A stretch of DNA of 64,000 bases from UBA2336 sp036787955 (lineage in GTDB: Bacteria > Bacteroidota > Bacteroidia > Cytophagales > Cyclobacteriaceae), in NCBI GenBank assembly GCA_036787955.1, contig DAIQOI010000004.1:1-64000 (forward strand), read 5' to 3'. The notes under the pieces were generated by a model that did no database searches, was not told the DNA's origin, and saw only the letters and a program-made list of their open reading frames with translations. Below, piece by piece: positions 33,933 to 43,026 of this stretch. A program made the position numbers and the translations under genes. Position 1 is the first letter of the stretch. Each line of letters opens with the position of its first letter.

Positions 33933-34829
33933 TCAGGAAATAAGATTGCCCGAACCAAGCAGTAGCACAAACAACAACGTGCACAACGCCAGATGCCTGA
34001 GCCAGGGATCAAGTTCATTTTCCGGCTTGGTGAAAACAGCCCTGAGGTTGCGTATCAGCAATGGCACTGTAAGAAGAAACAAGAACTGCCAGGGTTGCCG
34101 GTAATTAAGTACCACATAGATAACTGAAAAAACAACCGAACCCATAATGAGCAGCGCATGATAATACTGCCCGGCTTTTCTGCCATACCGCACCGGTATG
34201 GATTTTTTTCCAGCAGCAGCATCCGACTCGCGGTCGCGGATGTTATTGATGTTAAGCACCCCCACAGCCAGCAGTCCGCAGCTTAATGCAGGCAACAGCA
34301 TATCGCTGTGAAAAGACTTAATAAACAGATAGGCAGAACCGGCTACACCCACCAAACCGAAAAATATCAGCACCGCCACATCGCCCAATCCGGCATAACC
34401 GTACGGTTTTCTGCCAACTGTATAGGTTATAGCCGCTGCAATGCTCAGCAAACCCAGTGTAAAGAACAGGGCCCAATGAAAAAAATCATTACCAAAGGCA
34501 ACCCACAACAGGATGACGCCCGAGCCCAAACTCAGCATGGCAAAAACAATAACCATAAACCGCATTTGTGCCGGTGAAATTCGGCCAGACTGGACCATGC
34601 GTTTCGGACCCACACGTTGGGCATGGTCGGCACCATGAACCGAATCGCCATAATCATTGGCAAGATTGGAAAGGACCTGCAGAAAAATCGTAGTCAGCAG
34701 ACACAGAATAAATACGTCAAAACGAAATGCATTGTGCTGAGCCGCCAGAAAGGTACCCATACCTACGCACGACAGCGCCAGCGGCAGCGTGCGCAGACGA
34801 AAAGCCGAAATCCAATATTTAATTTGCAT
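33933..34829 (-). CDS. menA: 1,4-dihydroxy-2-naphthoate polyprenyltransferase
   Basis: 298 aa UbiA-family membrane enzyme, about eight to nine helices, attaching the prenyl tail in menaquinone synthesis. The Asp-rich prenyl-diphosphate motif is in NLANDYGDSVHGAD, followed by GPKRMVQSG; the second motif is NNIRDRESDAAAGK. The start lies 3 nt after the end of the restored doxX frame, so the two were probably one operon. Confidence 0.93.
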   Translation of the reverse strand: MQIKYWISAFRLRTLPLALSCVGMGTFLAAQHNAFRFDVFILCLLTTIFLQVLSNLANDYGDSVHGADHAQRVGPKRMVQSGRISPAQMRFMVIVFAMLSLGSGVILLWVAFGNDFFHWALFFTLGLLSIAAAITYTVGRKPYGYAGLGDVAVLIFFGLVGVAGSAYLFIKSFHSDMLLPALSCGLLAVGVLNINNIRDRESDAAAGKKSIPVRYGRKAGQYYHALLIMGSVVFSVIYVVLNYRQPWQFLFLLTVPLLIRNLRAVFTKPENELDPWLRHLALCTLLFVLLLGSGNLIS

Positions 34830-34832
34830 GCA

Positions 34833-35226
34833 TCAGAAAACCTTCTGCAAAATAGCATCTATTGAATATTTTCCGGGGCCGGTCAGAAAAATAACCACAA
34901 AAGGAATAAGGAAGGAGAGGGTGTGCTCACGCTCCACGAATGGTTATGAGCACCCCAAAAAGCATGTTGATGATAGCCGGAATAAGCGCAATACGGGTAA
35001 ACAATCCGAGAAATACAAACAGCGAACAAACCAGCTCCGCAAAGACAGTAAGTCTAAGTGCTGATGCCGGACCAATGCCAAAAGGATCCGGCCAATAGCC
35101 GGCTTTATCTTCAAAGTGCAACAATTTGTCGTAACCGTAATAAACAAGGAATAGCGTGAACATTCTTAAAAATACCAAAGCCAGGTCAACTGAATAAGGC
35201 GGTGGACTCAATATTCGTTTAAACAT
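34833..35226 (-). pseudogene. DoxX family membrane protein, frameshifted
   Basis: From ATG at 35226 the frame encodes 99 aa of a normal DoxX protein (three helices, FAELVCSLFVFLGLFTRIALI) and then stops at 34927 after VLITIRGA. Shifting by one base near 34938-34944 restores the missing end: EREHTLSFLIPFVVIFLTGP then GKYSIDAILQKVF, with a stop at 34833. The total is 394 nt, or 131 codons plus one base. Either a real inactivating single-base insertion or a sequencing or assembly error. A role in redox or membrane metabolism is family-level knowledge only. Confidence 0.82.
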
Positions 35227-35262
35227 AACCAGTTCAGAAACTAAGTCAAGTAAACGGAAACA

Positions 35263-35658
35263 TCACATTCCGGGCTTTTTTGCCGTAGCTATCAGTGTAA
35301 CATCAATCAGCTCCAAAGATTTAACGATATCTTTAACTGCTTCTTTATACTTTTTAAAATGAGATGTGTTGATGTGCCTGGTATAGGCCGCGGTATCGGC
35401 ATAAATTTCAAGGATAGTAAGGCTCGAAGGATCATTTTTTTCGGCAACGGCATAATAAGTCAATACCCCAGGCTCAACACGCATAGCGGTTGTCATCTGC
35501 TCTTTCAATGCAGCATGAAATTCATCCAGCCTGCCGGCATCTACTTTAATTTTTGCAAGCCGCACCAGCTGATTTTTTTCCTGAGCCATTAGTTCTGTTG
35601 TAAACAGAAACAATAAAGTCAGTATAGTCATCATCCTGGTAAACCATTGATGCAGCAT
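35263..35658 (-). CDS. Secreted ABM-domain protein (putative quinol monooxygenase-like)
   Basis: 131 aa with a signal peptide ending near LMAQ. It then has one antibiotic biosynthesis monooxygenase (ABM) dimeric alpha/beta barrel: LVRLAKIKVDAGRLDEFHAAL, EPGVLTYYAVAEKND, SLTILEIYADTAAYTRHINT. ABM proteins include quinol monooxygenases and haem-degrading enzymes. A periplasmic location is unusual for these, and the substrate is unknown. Confidence 0.78.
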   Translation of the reverse strand: MLHQWFTRMMTILTLLFLFTTELMAQEKNQLVRLAKIKVDAGRLDEFHAALKEQMTTAMRVEPGVLTYYAVAEKNDPSSLTILEIYADTAAYTRHINTSHFKKYKEAVKDIVKSLELIDVTLIATAKKPGM

Positions 35659-35715
35659 GGTGATTTTTATTTTAATTTTAAACGAATATAAGCAGAAGAT
35701 ACGTTTGTGAACATT

Positions 35716-36177
35716 CTAATCGTACCATTCAAATAAATACTGTTCATCATAAGATACTTCAAAATCCCTGAGGAATTCCTGATACTCTTCACGAAAAGAC
35801 TTCTTACGATGATGCTCCTCCTGATTAAGTATGTACTGATAAACATCGCTGACCTGCCGGTGTGAATAAGAGAAGGCTCCGTAACCTTCCTGCCAGGAAA
35901 ATCTTCCCCGAAGGAATTTTTTTTCATTGATGAAGTTGGTGGAATTATTTTTTATATCGCGGACGAGGTCGGCTATGTTCATAGCCGGTTTAAGGCCCAC
36001 AAAAACATGTACGTGATCGGATACACCATTGACAATTATGGGTTTTTGATTTTTTCCATTGATAATTCCGGCTATGTATTTAAACACCTCCTCACGCCAG
36101 GGTTTTTGAAGAAGGTTTTCCCGTCCTTTAACTGCAAAAACGTATTGAATATAAATCTGAGAATAGGTCCCAGGCAT
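35716..36177 (-). mobile_element. IS200/IS605-type Y1 (REP-associated) transposase
   Basis: 153 aa HUH single-strand transposase. HUH motif SDHVHVFVGL at about 56-65; the catalytic Tyr is probably in RQVSDVYQYILNQEEHH near 115-120. There is no tnpB partner. The gene's upstream side carries small palindromes (TCACCCCTTCGGGGTT), the arrangement of REP-associated tyrosine transposases (RAYTs). Its first 39 codons and upstream DNA are duplicated in tandem at 36272-36482. Full length, probably intact. Confidence 0.82.
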
Positions 36178-36503
36178 AAATTATGTCACCCCTTCGGGGT
36201 TTTTACCTTAAATATACCTTTAAATCTATAATCGTTTCACCCCTTCGGGGTTCGAGCCAACGATTTTATTTGATAATTCCGGCTATGTATTTAAATACCT
36301 CCTCACGCCAGGGTTTTTGAAGAAGGTTTTCCCGTCCTTTAACTGCAAAGACGTATTGAATATAAATCTGAGAATAGGTTCCAGGCATAAATTATGTCAC
36401 CCCTTCGGGGTTTTTACCTTAAATATACCCTAAAATCTATAATCGTTTCACCCCTTCGGGGTTCGAGCCAACGATTTTATTTGATAATTCCGGCTATGTA
36501 TTT
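36061..36503. repeat. 211-bp tandem duplication of the transposase 5' end
   Basis: Copy 1 (36061-36271) contains the start of the transposase gene and its upstream DNA. Copy 2 (36272-36482) repeats it with only a handful of substitutions, so it carries a dead transposase fragment with its own ATG at 36388. A third copy survives only as 21 bp at 36483-36503. All shared marks are 211 bp apart: ATG 36177 and 36388, palindromes 36186 and 36397, 36237 and 36448. Confidence 0.92.
36186..36463 (+). repeat. Four REP-like palindromes, direct orientation
   Basis: TCACCCCTTCGGGGTT occurs at 36186-36201, 36237-36252, 36397-36412 and 36448-36463. Each folds as a short ACCCC/GGGGT stem with a 3-nt loop. 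There are two per 211-bp unit, about 51 bp apart. They probably are the target sequences of the adjacent transposase. Confidence 0.85.
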
Positions 36504-36618
36504 TTTGAACACCTCTTTGAGTGTTTAATTTGTCAGGCATGGTTCCATTGAAAGCCGGACAGGGCTTTGCTACGGTTTTATGTTGGCCGTTTTAATTCTA
36601 CGTATGAGTGGAAGAAAG

Positions 36619-36673
36619 AGCCCAATCGCAAGAAATCAAACAACCCCGAAGGGGTGACATTATTCAACAACCC
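36619..36673 (+). repeat. 55-bp direct repeat left of the assembly gap, with REP in reverse orientation
   Basis: This 55-bp sequence recurs exactly at 36774-36828 on the other side of the N run. It includes the palindrome in reverse orientation (AACCCCGAAGGGGTGA at 36642-36657). An open frame running into it from 36552 is short, has no start of its own and ends in Ns. No gene is called between 36504 and 36673. Confidence 0.9.
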
Positions 36674-36773
36674 NNNNNNNNNNNNNNNNNNNNNNNNNNN
36701 NNNNNNNNNNNNNNNNNNNNNNNNNNNNNNNNNNNNNNNNNNNNNNNNNNNNNNNNNNNNNNNNNNNNNNNNN
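36674..36773. other. Assembly gap, 100 N
   Basis: Exactly 100 undetermined bases, a conventional scaffold-gap length, not a measured distance. The 55-bp identical sequences at both edges suggest that contigs broke at a repeat node. True sequence here may be zero, one or many repeat units. Confidence 0.98.
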
Positions 36774-36828
36774 AGCCCAATCGCAAGAAATCAAACAACC
36801 CCGAAGGGGTGACATTATTCAACAACCC
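36774..36828 (+). repeat. 55-bp direct repeat right of the gap, with reverse REP
   Basis: Identical to 36619-36673, with the reverse palindrome at 36797-36812. A degenerate copy (AAACCCGAAGGGCTGG) follows near 36845, just before the end of the glutathione peroxidase gene. Confidence 0.9.
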
Positions 36829-36865
36829 AATCCGTAAAAACAACAAACCCGAAGGGCTGGTATTA

Positions 36866-37438
36866 TCAATTTTGTATTTCGCTAAGCAACACATCATCCA
36901 GCGGCTGCACACCGGATTTGAAAAATTTTACCGTCTGTCCGTCTTCCAGTACCAGGTATTTTGCAAAATTCCAGTCAGGTTTCTTACCGGTCTTGTGTTG
37001 CAACCACGCATACAACGGGTGCTGATCGCTTCCCTTTACCGAAATCTTCTCAAACATCTGGAAGGTTACTCCATAATTTTTTTCACAAAAAGCAGCTATC
37101 TCATCATTGCTGCCCGGCTCCTGCCACAAAAAATTATTGGCCGGAAAGCCCAGCACCACTACCCTGTCGGCATATTGCTCATGTAATTTCTGCAGGCCGG
37201 CATATTGTGGTGTTTTGCCACACTTAGATGCGGTGTTCACTATCAACAACTTTTTTCCGCGAAAGCGGCTGAAATCAATCTCCGTTCCGTCAAGTGCCCG
37301 CATTTTGAAATCATAAACCGACTGTACATCGGGCACCTCAGCCTTTTGCGATGCCTTTAGTTTTCCGGACAAAAAAGCTGCCAGCGACATAACCGCAAGA
37401 ATAACCAAAAACCACTTTACTGACTCAGATGAGTTCAT
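36866..37438 (-). CDS. Glutathione peroxidase-family protein, membrane-anchored (paralogue 2)
   Basis: About 190 aa with an N-terminal helix (VKWFLVILAVMSLAAFLSG) as anchor or signal. The thiol peroxidase tetrad is present: Cys in NTASKCGKTPQ, Gln in NNFLWQEPG, Trp and Asn in KPDWNFAKYLV. A second Cys in AAFCEKNYG is the usual resolving Cys, so thioredoxin-dependent 2-Cys activity is likely. The ATG at 37438 lies within the 3' end of the upstream paralogue. Confidence 0.88.
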   Translation of the reverse strand: MNSSESVKWFLVILAVMSLAAFLSGKLKASQKAEVPDVQSVYDFKMRALDGTEIDFSRFRGKKLLIVNTASKCGKTPQYAGLQKLHEQYADRVVVLGFPANNFLWQEPGSNDEIAAFCEKNYGVTFQMFEKISVKGSDQHPLYAWLQHKTGKKPDWNFAKYLVLEDGQTVKFFKSGVQPLDDVLLSEIQN

Positions 37439-37922
37439 CAAGTATCTGCGCATCCAGCGGCTTTACTTTCGAGGGGAAGAATTTTACGGTGCCGTCCGGC
37501 TTAACCAGGTATTTGCAGAAATTCCATGTAGGCTCCTGCCCGGTTTTTTCCTTCAGCCACTTGTACAACGGGTGCTGGTCATCCCCTTTCACAGAAATTT
37601 TTTCAAACATCTGAAATTTCACCCCGTAGTTTTTCTGACAAAACTCAGCTATCTCTGCGTTGGTACCCGGTTCCTGATTGCCGAAATTATTGGCCGGAAA
37701 GCCCAACACCACTACTTTGTCGCTGTAATTTTCATGCAGCTTTTCCAGATCGGCATACTGGGGCGTATAACCACATTTGGACGCCACATTTACAATCAGC
37801 AGATTTTTGCCTTTGTAGCGACCGAAGTCAATCAACTCACCGTCAATAGACCTGATTTTAAAGTCGTAAATGGAAGCAGCAGACAATAACATTATTGACA
37901 GGATTAATACAAGGGTTTTCAT
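37425..37922 (-). CDS. Glutathione peroxidase-family protein, secreted (paralogue 1)
   Basis: 165 aa with a short signal peptide (MKTLVLILSIMLLSAAS). The tetrad is intact: Cys in NVASKCGYTPQ, Gln in NNFGNQEPG, Trp-Asn in PTWNFCKYLV; the resolving Cys is in AEFCQKNYG. It is highly similar to the overlapping downstream gene, so the pair arose by tandem duplication. Both probably detoxify peroxides outside the cytoplasm. Confidence 0.88.
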   Translation of the reverse strand: MKTLVLILSIMLLSAASIYDFKIRSIDGELIDFGRYKGKNLLIVNVASKCGYTPQYADLEKLHENYSDKVVVLGFPANNFGNQEPGTNAEIAEFCQKNYGVKFQMFEKISVKGDDQHPLYKWLKEKTGQEPTWNFCKYLVKPDGTVKFFPSKVKPLDAQILDELI

Positions 37923-38025
37923 AAGTTGTGAAATTACTGTAAGAATAACACCTCAAAGTAACAAAAGGTTTTGGATGCATGAAATCAAATTATACAGCCG
38001 GCTGCGGGCTGCGCTTGTTAAAGAT

Positions 38026-39444
38026 TTACCTTTTTTCCAGGCACACCACGTTTTCCACATGCATGGTATGCGGAAACATATCCACCGGCTGAACTGCTGT
38101 TACCGCGTAGGCAGCTGACAAAATTTTTATATCACGTGCCTGGGTGGCCGGATTGCAGCTTACATAAACAATACGCTTTGGTGCAGCCTGAAGCAGCATG
38201 CTGCACACATCTTCATGCATGCCTGCCCGTGGCGGATCGGTAATTACTACATCCGGGCGACCGTGCTGATTTAAAAAGCTATCCATTAGAAGATTTTTTA
38301 TATCCCCGGCAAAAAATTCAGCGTGCTTTATGCCGTTTAGTTGTGCATTAATGCGTGCATCAGCAACCGCTTCGGCTATATATTCCAAACCTATAACCTT
38401 GCCCGCACCCGCTGCCACGTAGCAGGCAATGGTGCCGGTGCCGGTGTACAGATCATATACAAGTTCTTTTCCGGTAAGACCGGCCATTTCCCAGGCTGTG
38501 CGGTACAATACTTCTGCCTGTACCGGATTGGTCTGGTAAAAAGATTTGGGGCCCACACGAAAATATAATTTACCCGAGCCATCGGGTTTATCCATCACCT
38601 CAGTGATATAAGGCTGTCCTTTCCAAAGCTGTAAGGTTAAATCGTAAAAGGTATCATTGCGTTTGGAATTTACTGCGTACATCAGCGAGGTTATCTGCGG
38701 AAAGCGGGCGGCAAGGTTACCCATCAACAACTCAAGCCAATCAGGCTTATCTTCTGCCACCTGAATGATGACCATGATCTCACCGGTGGTGGTGGTGCGG
38801 ACAGTTACAGTACGCAGGTACCCCGTTTGCTGCCGAAGGTTGAAGAACGGGATACCATGTTCCAAAGCAATGGTTTTAACCGCCAGCCGGATGGCGTTTG
38901 ACGGTTCGCGCTGCAGCCAGCAATGCTGTACATCGAACACCTGGTCGAATTTTTTGGGAATGTGAAAGCCAAGACCCGGCTCCGCAGGTACTTTTCCTGC
39001 GCACCGTTCTAATTCTTCGGGTGTGAACCACCGCTTATCGATAGCCGTAAAATCCAGGCGGTTGCGATACTCCCGTGTATTTACTGATGCCTTGATGGGC
39101 TGTATGGCAGGAAAAGATATGCCCGCAATGCGTTCCAGGCTATCAAGTACCTGCTGCTGCTTGTAGCGCAGTTGCACTTCGTAGTTGATGTGCTGCCATG
39201 CACACCCGCCGCAATACCCGAAATGACTGCAAAAGGGTTCAGCACGAACCGCCGAAGGTTGCACCACTTCAACCACCTTCGCCTCGGCATAGGAGCTTTT
39301 CGAACGTACCAGCTTCACATTGACCACATCACCAGGGGCAGCCCGATCCACAAAAATTACCTTGCCGTTATGACGCGCCACGCACCGTCCTTCGGCTGCC
39401 ATGCGTTCTATTTTAAGATTTTCTATTATTTCTCCCCTCTTCAT
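38026..39444 (-). CDS. rlmD: 23S rRNA (uracil-5-)-methyltransferase
   Basis: 472 aa SAM-dependent methyltransferase of the RlmD/RumA family. N-terminal TRAM domain (1-60), 4Fe-4S cysteines in FCSHFGYCGGCAWQ, SAM site VYDLYTGTGTIACYVA, catalytic region VITDPPRAGMHEDV and nucleophile Cys in VYVSCNPATQARD. The exact target uracil cannot be fixed from sequence because Bacteroidota often have more than one paralogue. Confidence 0.92.
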   Translation of the reverse strand: MKRGEIIENLKIERMAAEGRCVARHNGKVIFVDRAAPGDVVNVKLVRSKSSYAEAKVVEVVQPSAVRAEPFCSHFGYCGGCAWQHINYEVQLRYKQQQVLDSLERIAGISFPAIQPIKASVNTREYRNRLDFTAIDKRWFTPEELERCAGKVPAEPGLGFHIPKKFDQVFDVQHCWLQREPSNAIRLAVKTIALEHGIPFFNLRQQTGYLRTVTVRTTTTGEIMVIIQVAEDKPDWLELLMGNLAARFPQITSLMYAVNSKRNDTFYDLTLQLWKGQPYITEVMDKPDGSGKLYFRVGPKSFYQTNPVQAEVLYRTAWEMAGLTGKELVYDLYTGTGTIACYVAAGAGKVIGLEYIAEAVADARINAQLNGIKHAEFFAGDIKNLLMDSFLNQHGRPDVVITDPPRAGMHEDVCSMLLQAAPKRIVYVSCNPATQARDIKILSAAYAVTAVQPVDMFPHTMHVENVVCLEKR

Positions 39445-39512
39445 TTGCCTTGCAAATATGAAAGTTTTCCTGTTGCGTCTGTATTTCGTATTTTTCTAAT
39501 CGCATTTTAATT

Positions 39513-42227
39513 ATGAGGGCAAGGTTAGTTGTTGTTGTTTTAACCGCATTACTGGCTGGGCATGCCATGGCATCGCATATTGTTGGCGGTGAATTTGAAA
39601 TTCAGCACATCAGCGGATTTACCTACCGGATCAACCTGATTATTTATTTTGACAAAATCAACGGCTTACCGGGGGCGAAGGACCTGAGCGTGAATGCCCG
39701 TATTTACCGAATGGCCGATAATGCAAGAATGCGCGATGTGTTCCTTCCGCTCGTTTCCGAGTCGGATGTTTCCTACACCCAGCCGGAATGCTCAAGAGGA
39801 GAAATTCAAACCTCCAAGCTTATATACACCACAACTGTGGTACTCGCGCCCGATGAATATAATCATCCGGATGGTTATTACCTGGTATGGGAGCGGTGTT
39901 GCAGAAATTATACCATTACCAACATTATAAGTCAGGAGCCCCCCAACAACGACCCAAACTATCCTTTTGCTGCCGGTCAAACTTTTTACCTGGAATTTCC
40001 ACCCGTAGTGAAAAATGGTGAGCCATTCGTCAATTCTTCTCCCCGGCTTTTTCCACCGCTTAATGATTACGCCTGTCCCCGCCGACCGTACTACACTGAT
40101 TTTGCCGGTGTGGATGATGATGGAGATTCGCTGGTATATTCACTGGTTACACCTTTAAACACACACACCTCTTTTGCTATTCCGCCCACAGGCCCTGCAC
40201 CACGGCCATATCCGGAAGTACGGTGGCGAGCCGGTTTTTCACTGAACAATATTATGCAGGGTTCTCCCGACCTGCGCATCAGCAATGATGGCTTTCTGAC
40301 AGTAACCCCTACCGTTCAGGGTTTATTTGTTTTTGCCGTGAAATGCGAAGAATATCGCAATGGTGTGAAAATCGGAGAAGTACGGCGCGACTTCCAGATG
40401 CTGGTACTGGAAGCCTGTCCGCAGGCCGAGCCCCCACAGATTGTGGGTCGAAAAAAAGGATCTGCATCATATAGTCTGCCCAATCAACCGTTAACCGTAA
40501 CCTTCAGCAGCACAACTCCGGATGATGACCGCTGCATTCAGGTGCGCATATCCGATCCCGACTCAGAAAAGCCCGATGATAATTTTCAGGAACGGGTCTT
40601 TATCCGCATACTGCCTTTGAACTTCAGAGTTTCCGGACGGTATCTTAACCAGTTACTTCCTCCGGTTAGTAGTGCGATACTAACCAGCGGAAGTACAGCA
40701 GAATTCAATATTTGTCTGCCTCTGTGCCCGTTTACCCCAGATGGCAACTACCAGATCGGCATCATTGCCTATGACGATGCCTGCAGCCTGCCACTGAGCG
40801 ACACCCTGGTGGTAAATGTACTTCACGAACCACCGCCTAACCAGCGGCCGGTGTTCACGACTTCCGATGTGAACTTAACCATTAACGAAGGCGATCCTCC
40901 GCTCACCATCCCCATTCAGGCTGTGGATGCCGACACCGACCAGCTCGATGCTTTTGTGCTGAACGATGGCTTCGTTTTTAGCCAGGTGGGTATGACGCTC
41001 AATATCGCAACATCGCCTGCGGGGCAGCTCAATGGTTCGCTCATTTGGGATTCGCGGTGCGATGTGTATGACTTTACGCGCAAGACCAGTTTTTACATTC
41101 GTATTATTGCCGAAGACCGTGACGTGTGCAATATTCCATCAGCCGACACGATGCATATCCGGCTGAATATCATTCTGCCCGGCAACAGCGACCCGGTCAT
41201 ATCGTCATCTTTACAAACAGCCCAGGAGAAATTTATTACCGTTACGCGCAAGATTTACGAGGCCCTCAGTTTTACGGTAAGCGGTACCGATGCCGATAAT
41301 GATTTACTCGTCCTTCGCATGGAAGGCATCGGCTTCAATCCGGCAACGCACAATGCTGTTTTCCCTGAAGCAACCAGCCGGGGAATTGTGACTTCGTCGT
41401 TCAACTGGTTGCCCGATTGTGCAACCATCGATCTTGATAAGCAAAATGTATTCGATTACCGCTTTTTGGTGATAGATAACGCCAACAAATGTCGTTTCTA
41501 TAAAGCCGATACCCTGATTATTCGCGTTGTGCTTGAACCTCCGGAAAATCAGCCACCGGCACTTACGGCTGCCAGCTTAAATCCCGAACAAACACTTATC
41601 AACAACACCCTTACCGCTATCCTGGGCAGCCCGATACAAATTTCTTTAACCGGAACCGATGCCGATTTACTTCCATTGCAGGATAACCTAACCATTGAAC
41701 TAATCGATGCAACAGGAAATGTTGCACCGGCCGGATACAGTTTTACTGCTTCCAGCGGTCCCTCGCCCATTCAGGCATCTTTTACCTGGAACCCCGATTG
41801 CAGCGTTTTCCGACATCCGGTTTATGAAAATCAATACATTTTCAAATTCATGGTAAATGACAACCGGTGTTTCAGTGCACTTGCCGATACACTCGAACTT
41901 CAGTTAACCCTTCGCGATGTTGCAGCTTATCATGATGACTTCCTTCCGCCCAACTTCTTCTCGCCCAATGGCGATTTAAAAAACGACTTCTTTGGCATGT
42001 ACCGTTGGAACGAAGATATAGGAGAGTACGAAAGCATATTACCCTCCGATAACTGCGAGGGATCTTTTGTAAGCGTACGTATTTTTAACCGGTGGGGTAA
42101 AGAAGTTTTCGCCAGCAACGATCGCAATTTTAAATGGTATGGTGATGGCCTTCCCAGTGGCGTGTATTACTACCTGCTGAAATACACCCACCGCGAATAC
42201 CGCGGCACAATAACCCTGCGCTATTGA
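39513..42227 (+). CDS. Large secreted protein with T9SS type B C-terminal domain
   Basis: 904 aa. Signal peptide to about residue 20 (MAS junction), then a conserved start (HIVGGEFEIQHISGFTYRIN) shared by gliding-motility-type surface proteins. Several cadherin/Ig-like beta modules follow, with repeated GTDADNDLL and AVDADTDQLDAF signatures. The C-terminal CHU_C/T9SS-B domain is clear: NFFSPNGDLKNDFF, VRIFNRWGKEVF and DGLPSGVYYYLLKY. It should be exported by T9SS and held at the cell surface. Ligand unknown. Confidence 0.9.
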   Translation: MRARLVVVVLTALLAGHAMASHIVGGEFEIQHISGFTYRINLIIYFDKINGLPGAKDLSVNARIYRMADNARMRDVFLPLVSESDVSYTQPECSRGEIQTSKLIYTTTVVLAPDEYNHPDGYYLVWERCCRNYTITNIISQEPPNNDPNYPFAAGQTFYLEFPPVVKNGEPFVNSSPRLFPPLNDYACPRRPYYTDFAGVDDDGDSLVYSLVTPLNTHTSFAIPPTGPAPRPYPEVRWRAGFSLNNIMQGSPDLRISNDGFLTVTPTVQGLFVFAVKCEEYRNGVKIGEVRRDFQMLVLEACPQAEPPQIVGRKKGSASYSLPNQPLTVTFSSTTPDDDRCIQVRISDPDSEKPDDNFQERVFIRILPLNFRVSGRYLNQLLPPVSSAILTSGSTAEFNICLPLCPFTPDGNYQIGIIAYDDACSLPLSDTLVVNVLHEPPPNQRPVFTTSDVNLTINEGDPPLTIPIQAVDADTDQLDAFVLNDGFVFSQVGMTLNIATSPAGQLNGSLIWDSRCDVYDFTRKTSFYIRIIAEDRDVCNIPSADTMHIRLNIILPGNSDPVISSSLQTAQEKFITVTRKIYEALSFTVSGTDADNDLLVLRMEGIGFNPATHNAVFPEATSRGIVTSSFNWLPDCATIDLDKQNVFDYRFLVIDNANKCRFYKADTLIIRVVLEPPENQPPALTAASLNPEQTLINNTLTAILGSPIQISLTGTDADLLPLQDNLTIELIDATGNVAPAGYSFTASSGPSPIQASFTWNPDCSVFRHPVYENQYIFKFMVNDNRCFSALADTLELQLTLRDVAAYHDDFLPPNFFSPNGDLKNDFFGMYRWNEDIGEYESILPSDNCEGSFVSVRIFNRWGKEVFASNDRNFKWYGDGLPSGVYYYLLKYTHREYRGTITLRY

Positions 42228-42234
42228 TGCACCG

Positions 42235-42966
42235 CTACAACAGGAGAAGATTAGCTGATCGTATATAACCAGTAAGGTTGCGGTCGGCAACTTTTACCCA
42301 AACATCGGCACGGCCCAAAACTTTCAACCGGTTGCCGCTGTCTACGCGGCCCACCACATCGGCTCCGGCCGAGGGACCACTCATTACCGGCACACCGTTT
42401 TCCGCAACAATGGCAAATTGCGGCAAACGCATGTTGAGTTGAAGCAACAGCAATCCAACGGCAAAAATCTGTAGTACAATCAGGCTTCTTTTAACCACCG
42501 GCTTGCGGTACAGCCACAGCATAACAGCAATCACTGCCACCACTGCCAGGTTGATGAGCACCGCCTGTACCCGCTTAACACGATAGACGGATACCCCATG
42601 CCAGAAGAGCGACATGTCGTACCCGCTTAGTTTTTGCTGGGCAGCGAGTGCAGCAATTTTTTGCCACACCATTTTATCAGGATGAAGCCGGTAGTATCTG
42701 TTCAGATAATATAAAGCACGGGCGTACTGCTGCAGGCCTTCTTCAATATAAGCCATCCGCAGCAACATGGCTGGCGACTCATAGCCCTGACTGAGCAAAT
42801 GTTCGTATCGTTCAAGTGATTGCGTAAATTTTTTTTCAGCGAAAAGAGAATCGGCATGGCGCAGTTCATCATTTAGTTGCCCGGCCGGTACCCCGGAAGC
42901 GGAAAAAATTACCAGCACAAAAAGGAAGGGTAATTTAATGAGGGCATTTTGCATAGTTAGCGGCAT
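42235..42966 (-). CDS. TPR plus SH3-like membrane protein (BatE-like)
   Basis: 243 aa. Signal peptide, TPR helices at about 30-110 (HADSLFAEKKFTQSLERYEHL, AYIEEGLQQYARALYYLNRY), two membrane helices at about 135-175 and a C-terminal bacterial SH3 domain (MSGPSAGADVVGRVDSGNRL to GYIRSANLLLL). This architecture recalls BatE of Bacteroidota aerotolerance operons, but no bat genes adjoin it. A second possible start is 42954. Confidence 0.72.
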   Translation of the reverse strand: MPLTMQNALIKLPFLFVLVIFSASGVPAGQLNDELRHADSLFAEKKFTQSLERYEHLLSQGYESPAMLLRMAYIEEGLQQYARALYYLNRYYRLHPDKMVWQKIAALAAQQKLSGYDMSLFWHGVSVYRVKRVQAVLINLAVVAVIAVMLWLYRKPVVKRSLIVLQIFAVGLLLLQLNMRLPQFAIVAENGVPVMSGPSAGADVVGRVDSGNRLKVLGRADVWVKVADRNLTGYIRSANLLLL

Positions 42967-43026
42967 CTGTTACCTTTGTGCCCTCAATTACGGAAAAGCG
43001 GTTAATTCCGTCAAAATTTCCGTTCC

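Noticed and set aside
36567..36812. Open frames running through the N gap
   Set aside because: They exist only because Ns do not produce stop codons. The flanks are REP repeats.
35716..36828. Composite transposon or genomic island
   Set aside because: There is a single Y1 transposase with no cargo genes; only REP-like and tandem repeats surround it.
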